Part shown: positions 1 to 9,550 of the stretch, piece after piece
Position numbering within the stretch: the first letter of the stretch is position 1
How the letters are laid out: each line of letters opens with the position of its first letter
Source of the DNA: Fomitopsis serialis
Taxonomy: Eukaryota; Basidiomycota; Agaricomycetes; Polyporales; Fomitopsidaceae
Length of the DNA: 36,817 bases
Assembly (NCBI RefSeq): GCF_022376445.1
Contig: NW_025955347.1
Span: 1-36,817, forward strand
Reading direction: 5' to 3'
Program-made: the position numbers and the translations under genes
Notes under the pieces: model-generated
What the model was told of the DNA's origin: nothing
The model's input: only the letters and a program-made list of their open reading frames with translations
The model's database searches: none

Positions 1-430
1 GTCAGGCGGATTGTACATGGCCTGGCCGTACGCGCCCCCGACGTGTGCGCCCCCGACGTGTGCACCCCCGACGTGCGTAGCCCCGACGTGCGTAGCCCCG
101 ACGTGTCCACCCTCGACGTCAGGCGGATTGTACATGGCCTGGCCGTACGCGCCCCGACGTGTGCGCCCCCGACGTGCGTAGCCCCGACGTGTCCACCCTC
201 GATGTCAGACGGATTGAAATTGTACATGCCTTCAAGTTGGCGGTATGCGCCCCCAACGTGAGAGCCCCCGACGTGAGAGCCCCCGACGTGAGAGCCCCCA
301 ACGTGTGCACTGTCGACGCCGGACGGGTTGTACATGCCTTGACCATACGCGCCGCTGACGTGCGCGCCCTCAGCGTCAGACGGGTTGTATACGCCCTGGA
401 CATGCGCACCCTCGACGCGCGCGCCCTCGT
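1..430 (-). repeat. Coding minisatellite for Gly-Ala-His-Val repeats
   Basis: Degenerate 12-15 nt units (plus strand GCCCCCGACGTG type) are interrupted by longer units containing GGCGGATTGTACATGGCCTG. On the minus strand they encode GAHVGG tracts alternating with AYGQ-MYNP motifs. Two near-identical long units (about 1-60 and 118-175) differ by one C in a C-run, which breaks the frame between them. Confidence 0.8.
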
Positions 431-2716
431 TGTACACGCCGACAGCATTGTCGTGCGCGTCGCCGCTGTGTGCGCCGTCATCGATGTGTGCGCCCTCGTC
501 GTGCGCGCCGTCGTCATGCTTGCCCTCCGAGTCGTCGGGCGTGCCCTTGTTCATGTCCTCGGCACGAGACGTGTCCTGCGAGTTGTTAGTGGGGTGGATG
601 AAGATGCTACGGTTGGTGATGGGAGAGCGGTGAGTATGACCGCGCGATGGGGCCCGCACAGTGGCCGGGTAGTCACTGGCAGCGCGGGACGTGCCAGCAA
701 TGGGCGCGGACACCGGGAAACTTGAGGGAAGCGCGTACCCAAGGTCTTGCAGCTGGTGCGTTCTCTCGAGAAGCTTGAGTTGAGCCTCAGTTTGCACCTT
801 CTGCATCTCCAACAGCCGTATTTGCTTATCCATGAGTTCCGCCTCTACCCGTGCCGTTGATACGCCTCTAGGCTATCTAAGCCCCGAAAACGCAATCTAG
901 GCCTCTACGATGCTCCGAAGCTCTTAGAAGATCCACTACAACTGTTCGAAGATTTCGAAGTTCATAGCCAACCCTGGCTCACCTTAGAAGACTATCCGCG
1001 ACCTTCCGGCACCTCAGTGACGCTATAGGAGCACCTACCCACCTATCTAGACGACCCCAGAGCACGCAGGTCACTCGAAGATACACTATGTGTTAGAAGA
1101 CACTCGAACATGTTAGAAGACGTGCTACGGTGTTAGAAGATCTCCTGCGAGACCATAGGATGCTACAGGATGTCCAGTGAGTCCTTGCAGGTCGTCTCAC
1201 ATCCTCGACGAGTGGTCTCGGTTTCCGGCGTCATGTGATAGCCGGTCGGCCTTCGGACCACTGGTTAGCGAGCCCGAGAGCAGTTGTCACGTGTTAGAAG
1301 CCATAGCCGGATGTTTGGGGCCGTCGGAGCTCCGTAGTGGTAATAGCCGTGTTTCCCTGTATATACTCTGGGACTGGTTCCCTTCGAATCTCAGAGACCC
1401 CCTTACCCTCTCAATCTCACCTCGCACCGGCGAGGTTCGTCAGTCAGCCAGTACATTCGAAGTCAGCAAGTTCGCCAGTCAGCCAGTACGTTCGAAGTCA
1501 GTCAGTCAGTTCGCCAGTACGTTCGCCAGCTCGTAGTTGCCCCGAGAGGCTCTACACTTCTTCTCCTGCCGTCGCTCGCCTTTCTTGTCATCGTTCGTTC
1601 GACACGTCTGTCGAAACCCTCCCTCCTACCTTCTAGGCTTAGCCCTCGCCTTCGAACAGCCTTCGACATCTTCGAAGCTCTCCCACGTCGTTCGGAGTCT
1701 TGTCCGTCCTCCTCCTTCTTACCTAGACCACTGTACAGTCCCCCGTACATCTCATAGACGCAGAGGCCTCGCATACCACTGCTCGACCTCACAGTTGGGT
1801 TTTTGTGTGGCTTTTGTGTTCTTTTCGGTCGTGTCACCGTCTTACGCCTCTCCTTCTGAACCTTGAGCTCATTGACGTACTCGCGGTCCGAGGACACTGT
1901 CTCTCCCGCCGTATCCAGCATGTCGTCGGCCGCGTCGAGGTTCGGCGTTGCAAGAGCCCTCGCAGCGGCGGCGCTCGTCCTCGTCTTCTTGGCCTGAGGC
2001 TGCGCCCGGGCCGGTGCCTTCTCCGAGGCGCGTTTGCTCCGAGTGGCACTCGTACGCGATGCGAGGGTTGACGAGGTTGAGACGCCCGAGCTTGTGCTCG
2101 TCACCGGAAGCGAGGAAGAAGACGCCGACGCGCTTGGGACACTGGCATGGAGGGAGCCGCGTGATGACACCGGACTGCTTGGGATCGTATGCAGAGGCTG
2201 GATGTTTGAGGAAAAGCTGCGGAGGCTCGAGGTTTCACTGCCGGGAGGGGTGGGGTGGCCTGAGAGTGGGCTGGCCGTACGATGGTCGAACAACAAGGCA
2301 CTTGGGGTTGGAGAAAAGGCTTGATATCCAAATGACGTTTGGGGTGGTTGTTGTTGTTGCCCGTAGTACGAGGTTGCGTTGTCGGCGTGTTGATTTGCGA
2401 CGTAGGGCACATAGCCAGGATTGTTCGACCCAGACGCCTGTGTATTGCTGCGAAAAACGATAAGATGAGCACTTCCATCGCAAGCGATGACGTACCTCGT
2501 AGCCAGTTGCACCGAATTATCTGCTGCCCACTCACCGTACCCTCCCATCCAATCGCTGGGCCCAGCCTCGCCTGCGGTCCACTCGTTCACAGTTGTATCG
2601 ACCAAGCCGGCGGCGCCTTGATGCAGGCCCAGGCGCTCTCGCGTGCTCGCCCGTAAATCTTGGCCGGGCGTAGACGTTTGTGCAGGGATCACGAATGTCG
2701 GTGCACTGCCCCACAT
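1..2716 (-). CDS. Low-complexity, probably nuclear protein with C-terminal HVGGA-type repeats; partial at left edge, possibly disrupted
   Basis: Exons read on the minus strand: 2716-2496, a 48-nt in-frame intron (2495-2448, GTACGT...GCAG), 2447-1846 ending at a GTAAG donor, then an exon from 867 past the left edge. The first part is rich in Ser, Thr, Pro and Gln, with a Lys/Arg patch (KKTRTS) followed by an acidic stretch and a charged KVQKERR end. The 867 exon opens with an amphipathic helix (MDKQIRLLEMQKVQTEAQLK) and then His-Val-Gly-Gly-Ala repeats spaced by YGQ-MYNPSD. This suggests a basic-zipper or bHLH-like transcription factor, but no complete DNA-binding domain is visible; it would fall in the repeat-rich gap 868-1845. 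The reading frame is open upstream of 2716 (KFPEEWVVRLAP), so the true start may lie in an earlier exon. One C is missing near 151-156, which shifts the repeat frame. Coding is fairly sure; function is not. Confidence 0.55.
868..1845. other. Repeat-rich insertion between two exons; candidate solo LTR or oversized intron
   Basis: This 978-nt stretch separates two coding segments of the first gene and is far larger than the other introns around it. It has an intron-like donor at its gene-sense 5' end (GTAAG at 1845-1841) and an AG acceptor at 868. Inside are several TTAGAAGA motifs (about 930-1300), an array of GTCAGTCAGTTCGCCAGTACG-like words (1435-1535) and a plus-strand TATATAC word (about 1360) followed by pyrimidine-rich sequence, a pattern seen in long terminal repeats. 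No exon with a DNA-binding motif was found in it. Terminal dinucleotides and a target duplication could not be fixed. Confidence 0.35.
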
Positions 2717-3430
2717 GGGCGCAAGACGTACGACCCATTCTTCCGGGAACTTGACATGTACTTTATCTGCTGGTCGTCAACGTCGCAGCCCTAAACCAGG
2801 AGGGCAAATGATGTACCCTTGACACTGTTGATCCCACGTTCACGATCTCTTTTTGACACGCCATATCCAGTCCCTCTGTCCACCGACGTAACCCGAGCAT
2901 ACTCGCCTCTCAGGCTGACACACGTTGGATAAGTGAATTTTCTATAACAGCGTACTAATTGACTTACTCTCGTATACGAGTCCCGATGCGATTGGTCCAG
3001 GTTTGCATTTTGCTGTGCTTCGTTGCCTCGAAGGCCGCACGAACCTTCGGATGCTCGTCTGGGTGAGTGAAAATGTATTGCGCGATTTCGAAATGAATCA
3101 CACCAAGCAGCGCTTTCTGACCGATCCTCATCCTACAGCCGACGCGCAGTCTCGCGGAATACCATCGCATGAGTCGACGGCGGCCGACGCGTCGGCTTGT
3201 ACGATGAGGATCGTGCAGCCGACATAGGTGTATAATGTGTTTGGCTGGGGTGATGTATACAGTACCGTAGTGATCCTAGTAATCAATACTTTTACGGTCG
3301 GCTGGGCTCTTCTTGCGTGCTCAAAGCGTCGGTTGGCACAGTGCGATCGTGGCGCAGTGCAGCGCGGCGCGTCACAACTGGGCACGCGTTCAGACGCGTT
3401 GACTCGGAGACTTTCAACGTGTCAGTGCGT
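2717..3430. other. Intergenic; no gene seen, contains one locus of a dispersed GTCGGCTG-type repeat
   Basis: No supportable gene. At 3127-3225 lies a palindrome-rich segment: GCCGACGCGTCGGC (3183-3196) is a perfect palindrome. A 19-nt word at 3135-3153 recurs exactly, inverted, at 12865-12883. Confidence 0.55.
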
Positions 3431-3594
3431 CAGCTCTCAAGATCTCACTCTCATGCACCGCCTTGCCCTCTCATTCACCAGGCGACCTGTCGCTCGCCGT
3501 CTTGCGCTCATACCGTCTTGCCCGCCTACCCTATCGCCTGCATACCCTCGCCCCACTGCTGTCCTGCTGTCCTGCTCGCACGCCGTCTCGCCGG

Positions 3595-3745
3595 TCTATC
3601 GTCTCACCTGCTATCTCACACACCCGCCGTCTCACACACCTGCCGTCTTACTCACCCGCCGTCCACCATCTTGCACGCCCATCGTCTCGCACACCTGCCG
3701 TCTTGCTCACCTGCCGTCTTTCTCACCTGCCAATTCACCGGCCTA
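3595..3745. repeat. Minisatellite, 16-bp unit of the CCGTCTTGCTCACCTG type
   Basis: Degenerate tandem copies of a 16-nt unit. The same unit forms a cleaner array at 5287-5366 on the far side of the first GC-rich block, so the two arrays bracket that block as direct repeats. Confidence 0.75.
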
Positions 3746-3829
3746 CTGTCTGGAGTGCCACATGCAGTGCCACAAGGGCACGCGGAAACGCCACGAGGGC
3801 GTCAAGACTGCGGGGATGCGGGCAACTCG

Positions 3830-5230
3830 AGCAGGTGAGTACCCCCACGCACGGTCTCAGGTGAGACAACACGCGAGGACGGCAACGGGCGCACATAGGG
3901 CAACTGCCCCAGATGCAAGCTCACCGCATGGCACACGGACACAGCGCGCGGACACAACACGCGGACACAACAACGAGCCGGGAGGAGTGCGAGAGGTCAG
4001 CGGGCACAGGGTATGGCAACGTACAAGGGCGCCCAGACAGTGCAAGCACAAGCAGGGCGGGGGTGGACGAGTGGTGAGACGGGCAAGCAAAAAGACGGGT
4101 ACACACACGCGGTGATGTGTCGCATGACGGGCAAAACGGGCGCGTTGCCCGCCGCGCGTGAGTGCAAACACATGCGAGTGAATTCACTGACTGCAGGCAC
4201 AGGAAGTGGCGGCGACGTGCTGCACGACGCGCACGGCGACGGCGTGTACCAAGGGCCAATGCCTTTTGCGCAGACATGACCGATGAACGGCGGCGGGCAG
4301 ACGAGCGGGCGGGCGGGAGCGCACGCCGACCGCGCGCGCGCTGGGCAACTACCCGGCACACGAACATGGCCAACGAACGCGCGCAAGGCGAGCGCGTCAG
4401 CGGGCAGGTCAGTGGGTGGGCAGGTGGGCAGGGGGGGGGGGCAAGTAGACGGACAAGACGGTGGGCAAGTAGACGGGCAAGACGGCGGGCAAGTAGACGG
4501 GCAAGACGACGAGCAGCCAAGCGAGTGAGCGGATACCTTAGAAGGCGGACGGCGCACATAGGGCGACTGCCCCGGATGCAAACACGGCCAACAAGCGCAC
4601 TGCGCGCGCGGGCCCCGGACGAGCAAAAAGGTGAGTATGCGACGCGGCGATGTATCGCACGATGGGCATGATGGGCGAGGGGAATTGCCCACCACATGTG
4701 AGTGCAAACACACGCAAGCGAAATCACTAACGGTAGGCACAGAAGGCGGCGGCGACGTGGGGCGCGACGCGGAAGGCGACCACATGTACCCAGGGGCCAA
4801 TGCCCCGTGTGCAGACACGGCCGATGAACGGCGGCGGGCGGACGAGCGGGCGTGCGGGAGCACACGCCGACCGCGTGTGCGCTGGGCAACCGCCCAGCAC
4901 GCAAACACGGCCAACAAACGCGCGCGCGCATGAGCTCAGGACGGGACAGACAATGGACAGGGCCGGGGTGTGCGGAACACGTCGACCACGAGCACACAGG
5001 GCCAGTGCCCCGCGTACAAATGCAGCCGACGAGCGCGCCGTGGGCGTGGGCACAGCGCCGAGCAGGTGGGAGGGCGTGCGGATGGCGCGTAAGAAGCAGG
5101 GACGAGTAAGCCTAAGCGAGCGAGGAGGACGGCGGCGGGCGCGGGCAACGAGCCCAAACCCGCGCAGGGACCACCGAGGTACGCCAACCCACAGTGAACC
5201 GGGGTAGGATACAGGTAGCACCACCCATGG
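3830..5230. repeat. GC-rich complex repeat block 1 (hairpin family)
   Basis: Long GC-rich repeats with many frame-open but meaningless ORFs on both strands. The block carries hairpin units at 3898-3909, 4251-4266, 4340-4357, 4561-4572, 4793-4806, 4881-4898 and 4999-5010. Each is followed by a conserved tail like GCANACACGGCCRACGA. Two 45-nt intron-like cassettes lie at 4158-4202 and 4698-4742. It belongs to the same family as the blocks at 7.6-8.8 and 9.65-11.1 kb. Confidence 0.8.
4440..4511. repeat. 24-bp tandem repeat, three copies
   Basis: Three consecutive units starting GGCAAGTAGACGGGCAAGAC, differing at only a few positions, immediately after a run of ten or more G. Confidence 0.9.
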
Positions 5231-5286
5231 ATACGGGTACGCTCGTTGCGGGTGCGGCATGTCTCACCTGCTATCTTATACATTCA

Positions 5287-5366
5287 CCGTCTTGCACACC
5301 CGCCGTCTTGCACACCTGCCGTCTTGCATACCCGCCGTCTTGCACACCCACCGTCTTGCTCGCCTA
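5287..5366. repeat. 16-bp minisatellite, five copies
   Basis: Five head-to-tail units of CCGTCTTGCACACCCG with single-base changes. Same unit as the array at 3595-3745. Confidence 0.9.
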
Positions 5367-6048
5367 CCTGCCATCTTGCATTATCAATCACCCACCGTTA
5401 CATTCTCCTTCTGGTTGTGCTCGCTTTCTTGTCTGTTTGAAGTCTCGGTGTACTAAAACTGTAAGAGCCTACAAACTAGATCAAACTTCCGATATAAACT
5501 AGATTTGTTTGTTAACAGCATTGTGGGCAGTTTCAGACGAGAGAGAGCATGGACAAGAAGTGTGATCTGTTGCTATAAGGCTTGCTCAATATAGTTCCAG
5601 TCGAGCTTGCCTATGGCCAACACTGCCAAATTCATACTCTGTCACTGTATGGATGTGATGGTTCGCTTTGAGCAATGAAACTCGTTGTCAGTTGGCCCAA
5701 CATGCACATACACTCTTCGTAACTGTACTGCAGTTACACTTGATATAGACTTCGGGATGTCATGATCATATGTTCAGTACAACCTCTATCAGCATTCAAT
5801 AGTATAGAAGTACAAAGGAGTGGACAACTAGAAGATATGTACACGAACTCAATGATAGTGGTCAGAGCACCCACTAAATGCGTGAACACTCTCCAGTGTT
5901 TTGCCCTCAGACATTGCCTCGGCCATGTCCCCGAGTCACCCGAGATGGTCTCATTCTCTTTATAACTTCACCTCTGAGCCACCATATGCTATGAGACTTT
6001 GTACCAAGCATGACTATGTGTAGTACATGGCTTGTATAGAATTCTGTG

Positions 6049-6110
6049 AGAATTGAACCGTGGGGTGTGTTTGTCTAAGACATGCTCTCCATGTATAACC
6101 TTCTTAGCTA
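6049..6110 (-). promoter_or_regulatory. Pol III-like A and B boxes; possible SINE or tRNA relic
   Basis: On the minus strand TAGCTAAGAAGG (6110-6099) fits the A-box pattern TRGCNNAGNNGG, and GGTTCAATTCT (6059-6049) fits the B box apart from minor changes. They are 39 nt apart, a normal distance. The sequence does not fold into a good tRNA (no proper T stem), so a tRNA-derived SINE head or a dead tRNA is more likely than a working gene. Confidence 0.3.
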
Positions 6111-6138
6111 TCTCAAGCTATAACATTGCCAGATTGCT

Positions 6139-6351
6139 TCAGAGAATTGCCAGCAGCCACATGTACCATAGACACAGCATGAATACAACTTCTGTATGTA
6201 CTTGATTCAAACAATTGTCTTGCAGAAGCTGAGATTTAATCCACATGCCTCTCAATATCTCCAAACAACATGTCATTTTTGAAACATATCCTGAGATCCT
6301 CTTCCCATACGAGCTGAGATTACACAAAGCCAAAGTGCTCTTTACATACAC
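6139..6351 (-). pseudogene. Possible Copia-type retrotransposon RNase H relic
   Basis: A 70-residue minus-strand reading frame contains KRISGYVSKM, then WIKSQLLQDNCL and TEVVFMLCLW. Their order and spacing resemble the RNase H segment of Ty1/Copia elements (family pattern STSGYVF...SWKSQ-Q-TVALSTTEAEYMAL). The usual catalytic residues are not all present, and flanking frames are broken. This is a family resemblance seen by eye; it could be chance in a short AT-rich frame. Confidence 0.3.
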
Positions 6352-6772
6352 AACAATGAGGCTAATGGCCTACGTGAGTGGCTTCCCTAATCTACTACAT
6401 GTAGTTCCACAGCAAATACAGTAGATCAGCGAAGTATCATCATTGTCAATTGCTGCGAGCCATTCAGGAATCACTCTAACAGAACAAGGAATACCTCAGT
6501 GTCTTACCATTGTATCTCTATTTGCTGATATACAGTTACTACATGGTGTATTGCACCTCAACACCGTAATGACTGTCTATAGACACAGTCACGGTACAAA
6601 CATATATTGGACATGTTCAATAATACATCCACACCATTGGCCCCAAACCAATGAGCAAACAGCATACAGTTTTGCACGTACATACCATTCAAGTCGAGTC
6701 AAGAAACAAGATGCATACTTGCTGCCTTGTCAATGTCAAGGAGGTTATCACGATTCAAGACGGTGAGTGTCA

Positions 6773-7110
6773 AGGAGGCTTCTTGACCAGTCCGCCTTGA
6801 TACCTCCAAGGAGCTCTCCGTCTTGAGATGTCCGTCTTGAGATGTCCATCTCAACTTGTCCATCTTGAGATGTCCGTCTTGACAATGTCCGTCTTGAGAT
6901 GTCCGTCTTGAGAATGTCCGTCTTGAGAATGTCCGTCTTGAGAATGTCCGTCTTGAGAATGTCCGTCTTGAGAATGTCCGTCTTAACTTGTCAGCCTTAA
7001 CTTGTCAGGCTTAACTTGTCCGTCTTAACTTGTCCGCCTTAATTTGTCTGTCTTAACTTGCCCGTTTTGATTTGTCTGTCTTCACTTGTCCGTCTTGACA
7101 CCTCCAAGAA
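6773..7110. repeat. Minisatellite with 15-bp unit GTCCGTCTTGAGAAT
   Basis: Five perfect consecutive 15-nt copies lie at 6901-6975, flanked on both sides by degenerate 14-15 nt variants (GTCCGTCTTGAGAT, CTTAACTTGTCCGTC). The unit core CCGTCTTG is shared with the 16-bp minisatellites at 3.6 and 5.3 kb. Confidence 0.95.
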
Positions 7111-7269
7111 GGCTTCTTCAATATGCTCGCCATTTTGATATCCTCCTTGACACTTTCCACATTGAAACCTCATTGGTGTTTGCCCACCTAGATACCTCAT
7201 TAACACGTTGGTATTGACCAAGATGAGCCAACCATTAGTTACCTTGGGTCAAGAAGGTCTTAGTGAGTA

Positions 7270-7313
7270 AGAAGGTCAAGAAGGTCAAGAAGGTCAAGAA
7301 GGTCCAAGAAGGT
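7270..7313. repeat. 9-bp tandem repeat GAAGGTCAA
   Basis: About five copies of GAAGGTCAA, ending in GTCGGCTGAGTC, the signature of the dispersed GTCGGCTG family. Confidence 0.8.
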
Positions 7314-7369
7314 CGGCTGAGTCAAGACGGATATCGGCCAGGAAAGATACCTCAGCTGATGCTCGGCTC

Positions 7370-7481
7370 ATGCATTGTCTTGGGTGAGACAAGACAGTCG
7401 GCTGAATCCAGCAGGCCATATAGGCATATGTTTGTATAAGATCCTTGTAGTGAGCACGGAGTGATCATACATAAACTCCAG
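7370..7481. repeat. Copy of the GTCGGCTG dispersed repeat, inverted relative to the 12.5-kb copy
   Basis: Contains GTCTTGGGTGAGACAAGA and CAGTCGGCTGAATC, as at 12.6 kb. The word at 7463-7481 is the exact reverse complement of 12483-12501 (19 nt). Confidence 0.6.
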
Positions 7482-7517
7482 TACTTACCTGCAGCCATTC
7501 TTATACATGAGCTACCA

Positions 7518-7565
7518 CTCGCTCATGTATGAGCGAGGCGCCGTCATGTATGAACGAAGCGCCGT
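7518..7565. repeat. 21-bp direct duplication overlapping a 9-bp-arm palindrome
   Basis: CATGTATGAGCGAGGCGCCG (7524 on) is repeated with two changes from 7545. CTCGCTCAT-GT-ATGAGCGAG (7518-7537) is a perfect inverted repeat. Confidence 0.85.
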
Positions 7566-8141
7566 CGGTCGTTACCTGATATGGCAGCTACCCCGGGCGC
7601 CTGGCCCCTTCGTCCCCGGCGGGTCGGTACTGGCGCGCGATGCGAGGCTAATACCCAATATGGATGGACATCGGGGTCAGGGCATCTGAGATCAGGTACG
7701 ATCTCGGATCCCCTGCCGCCCTGCCCTGCCCGCTGCGTGGCGTCGGTTTCGGCCAAACCCGGGAGCTCGCAACGAGCCGAGCGAGCGGCGAGCGCTTCCG
7801 CCCGCCGTTTACGACCTCCACTAGCACCACCCCGCGTCGGTCACCGACGTCGTTGGAGCACAGCGGGCACGACAACAGCGAGCAGCCGACGCTGACATCG
7901 AGGTGAGCGCAGACGCACACGAGCGAGCGAGCTGACCGTAGCCACAGGACGCGGCGACGTGCGGTACAGCACACTCGTCGACCGCGAGCGCGTAGGGCTA
8001 ATGCCCCGCGTGAAAACGCAGCCGACGGAAGGACGACGGGCACGAGCGGGAGCGAACGAGCGGGCGAGCGGACTGGCGGACTGGCAGAAGGACGGGCAGG
8101 CGGACTGTCGGGCAGGAAGACGGACGGGCAGACCGGTAGGC

Positions 8142-8229
8142 AGGAAGACGGGCGGGTAGGAAGGCGGGCGGGTAGGAAGGCGGGCGGGTAGGAAAACGGG
8201 CGGGTAGGAAAACGGGTGGGTAGGAAGAC
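8142..8229. repeat. 16-bp tandem repeat AGGAAGGCGGGCGGGT, 5.5 copies
   Basis: Five full units and a partial one, differing only at the GG/GA/AA position after AGGAA and one C/T. Confidence 0.95.
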
Positions 8230-8575
8230 GAACATCCGATAGACAAGCGGACGGGTTGGAGAGTGGCAAGTGACCAGACGACAGCACACGCCCACCGCGA
8301 GCGTGCCGGGCGAACGCCCGGCACGCAGACACGGCCGACGGATGCAGACGCAGACGGGTGAGCAGGCGGGCAGATCGGTGCGCAGTCAGGCGATCTTACG
8401 GACGAGCGGGAGGGCAGGCGGGCGAGCGAGAGGGCAAGCAGACGAGCTGGTGGGTGGTCCAGAATGGGCGGACAAGCGGACAAGGAGGCGAGCAGGCAAT
8501 GAGGTGAGCGGGTAGGCAAGGGGACCAGCAAGTGCGCAGGAAAGCGGGTGGATGGGCGAGCGAGAGGGCAGGCGG

Positions 8576-8623
8576 GCGAGAGGGAAAGCGAGCGAGAGGG
8601 AAAGCGAGCGAGAGGGAAAGCGA
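8576..8623. repeat. 16-bp tandem repeat GCGAGAGGGAAAGCGA, three copies
   Basis: Three near-identical head-to-tail units. A degenerate version recurs at about 10885-10935 in block 3. Confidence 0.85.
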
Positions 8624-8794
8624 GCGGACCCAGAGTGCGGATGAGCACTACACACACGACGACCGCGAGCGTGCAGGGCGAATGTCCAGCACGCAAGCAC
8701 GGCCAACGGACGAAGATGGGCGCATGAGCAAGGAGAGAGTGACCGTGACGGTGGGCAAGGTGGGCAGGCCGGGGCGCACGCACTTGGAATAGAT

Positions 8795-9155
8795 CAGTCT
8801 GAATTAGATTTGTTTAATCCGGAAAACACTGCGTGCGCGTGCGATGTATAACGTTCAACGAACTGGAATGGCATGTTGGTAAATGGCCATGATGATCAGA
8901 ATATATTTTGTACATACAACGACTGTGTCATTATCGAGTCCAGTATGTATCGCGCCGCAGCACCCATTACGACTCGAGACTCGGCTGAGAACCAGTACAG
9001 TACACAAGACATCCCTATTGTACACGAGAATGTTGTGCTACATCTCATCTGTTGTGATATATGCTACTGAACATGTATCTGATCCCTACTGCAGTATATA
9101 ATACATGGACACAGAGTGCGGAAACGTCCCGAACGCGAATTATTGGTATGTTGCA
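8795..9155. other. Gene-free stretch between block 2 and the decayed reading frame
   Basis: Lower GC than its flanks. It begins with the TAGATCA/TTAGATTTGTTT words shared with 5475-5515. Nothing coding was recognised. Confidence 0.5.
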
Positions 9156-9550
9156 GGCCTAAGTAGGACCTTTAAACGCGTTGTGATTGGCCAGGAACAG
9201 CCCGAGAACATCGGGTTTTCCAAATTCGGTGAGGCAACAAATAGAACCAAACGTTGGGTTTACGGGGGCGCCCGCAAGGCTCACTGCACTTGTGCGTGCT
9301 ACTGTAACTCTACCATCTAGCTCTAGGCCTATCTCTGCACGGAAGACTGCACGGTGGAGTCTCCAAGACGCATTCGGTAGCGAGTTAACCCAGGTAAGCA
9401 CAAATACGATGTGTGAGGCACACAGCCAGACTGACCCTCTTATGCCGTCACTCGCAGAGTCCTTTCCTCACTGAAGCACTCATCAACCAGTGGATTGAAC
9501 TCGATGACCGTGTCGAATGGCACGTCGCCCAGGATAAACAGCACATCGGT

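Larger units (their letters stand above)
5450..6770. other. AT-richer stretch without an intact gene; decayed transposon sequence
   Basis: Base composition drops clearly in GC relative to both flanks, and stops interrupt every frame. The only recognisable pieces are a possible Copia-type RNase H relic on the minus strand (6139-6351) and tRNA-like internal promoter boxes (6049-6110). I see no intact gene. Confidence 0.5.
7566..8790. repeat. GC-rich complex repeat block 2 (hairpin family)
   Basis: Shares the hairpin unit (7991-8010, 8301-8326, 8669-8694) and the 45-nt intron-like cassette (7903-7947) with blocks 1 and 3. The copy at 8301-8326 has a perfect 11-bp stem with a GAAC loop. It ends near GTGACCGTGACGGTGGGCA, almost the same words as the end of block 3 (about 11088), then a TAGATCA...TTAGATTTGTTT flank resembling the right flank of block 1. 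Confidence 0.8.

Noticed and set aside
3921..4997. Long minus-strand ORFs (358 and 306 codons) in block 1
   Set aside because: Same cause: stop-poor tandem repeats; peptides such as VGRVC simply translate the hairpin unit.
6040..6115. Functional tRNA gene
   Set aside because: A and B boxes are present, but no acceptor stem, T stem or 7-nt anticodon loop can be formed.
6773..7110. CRISPR-like regularly spaced repeats
   Set aside because: Units are contiguous with no unique spacers, and the genome is eukaryotic. It is a minisatellite.
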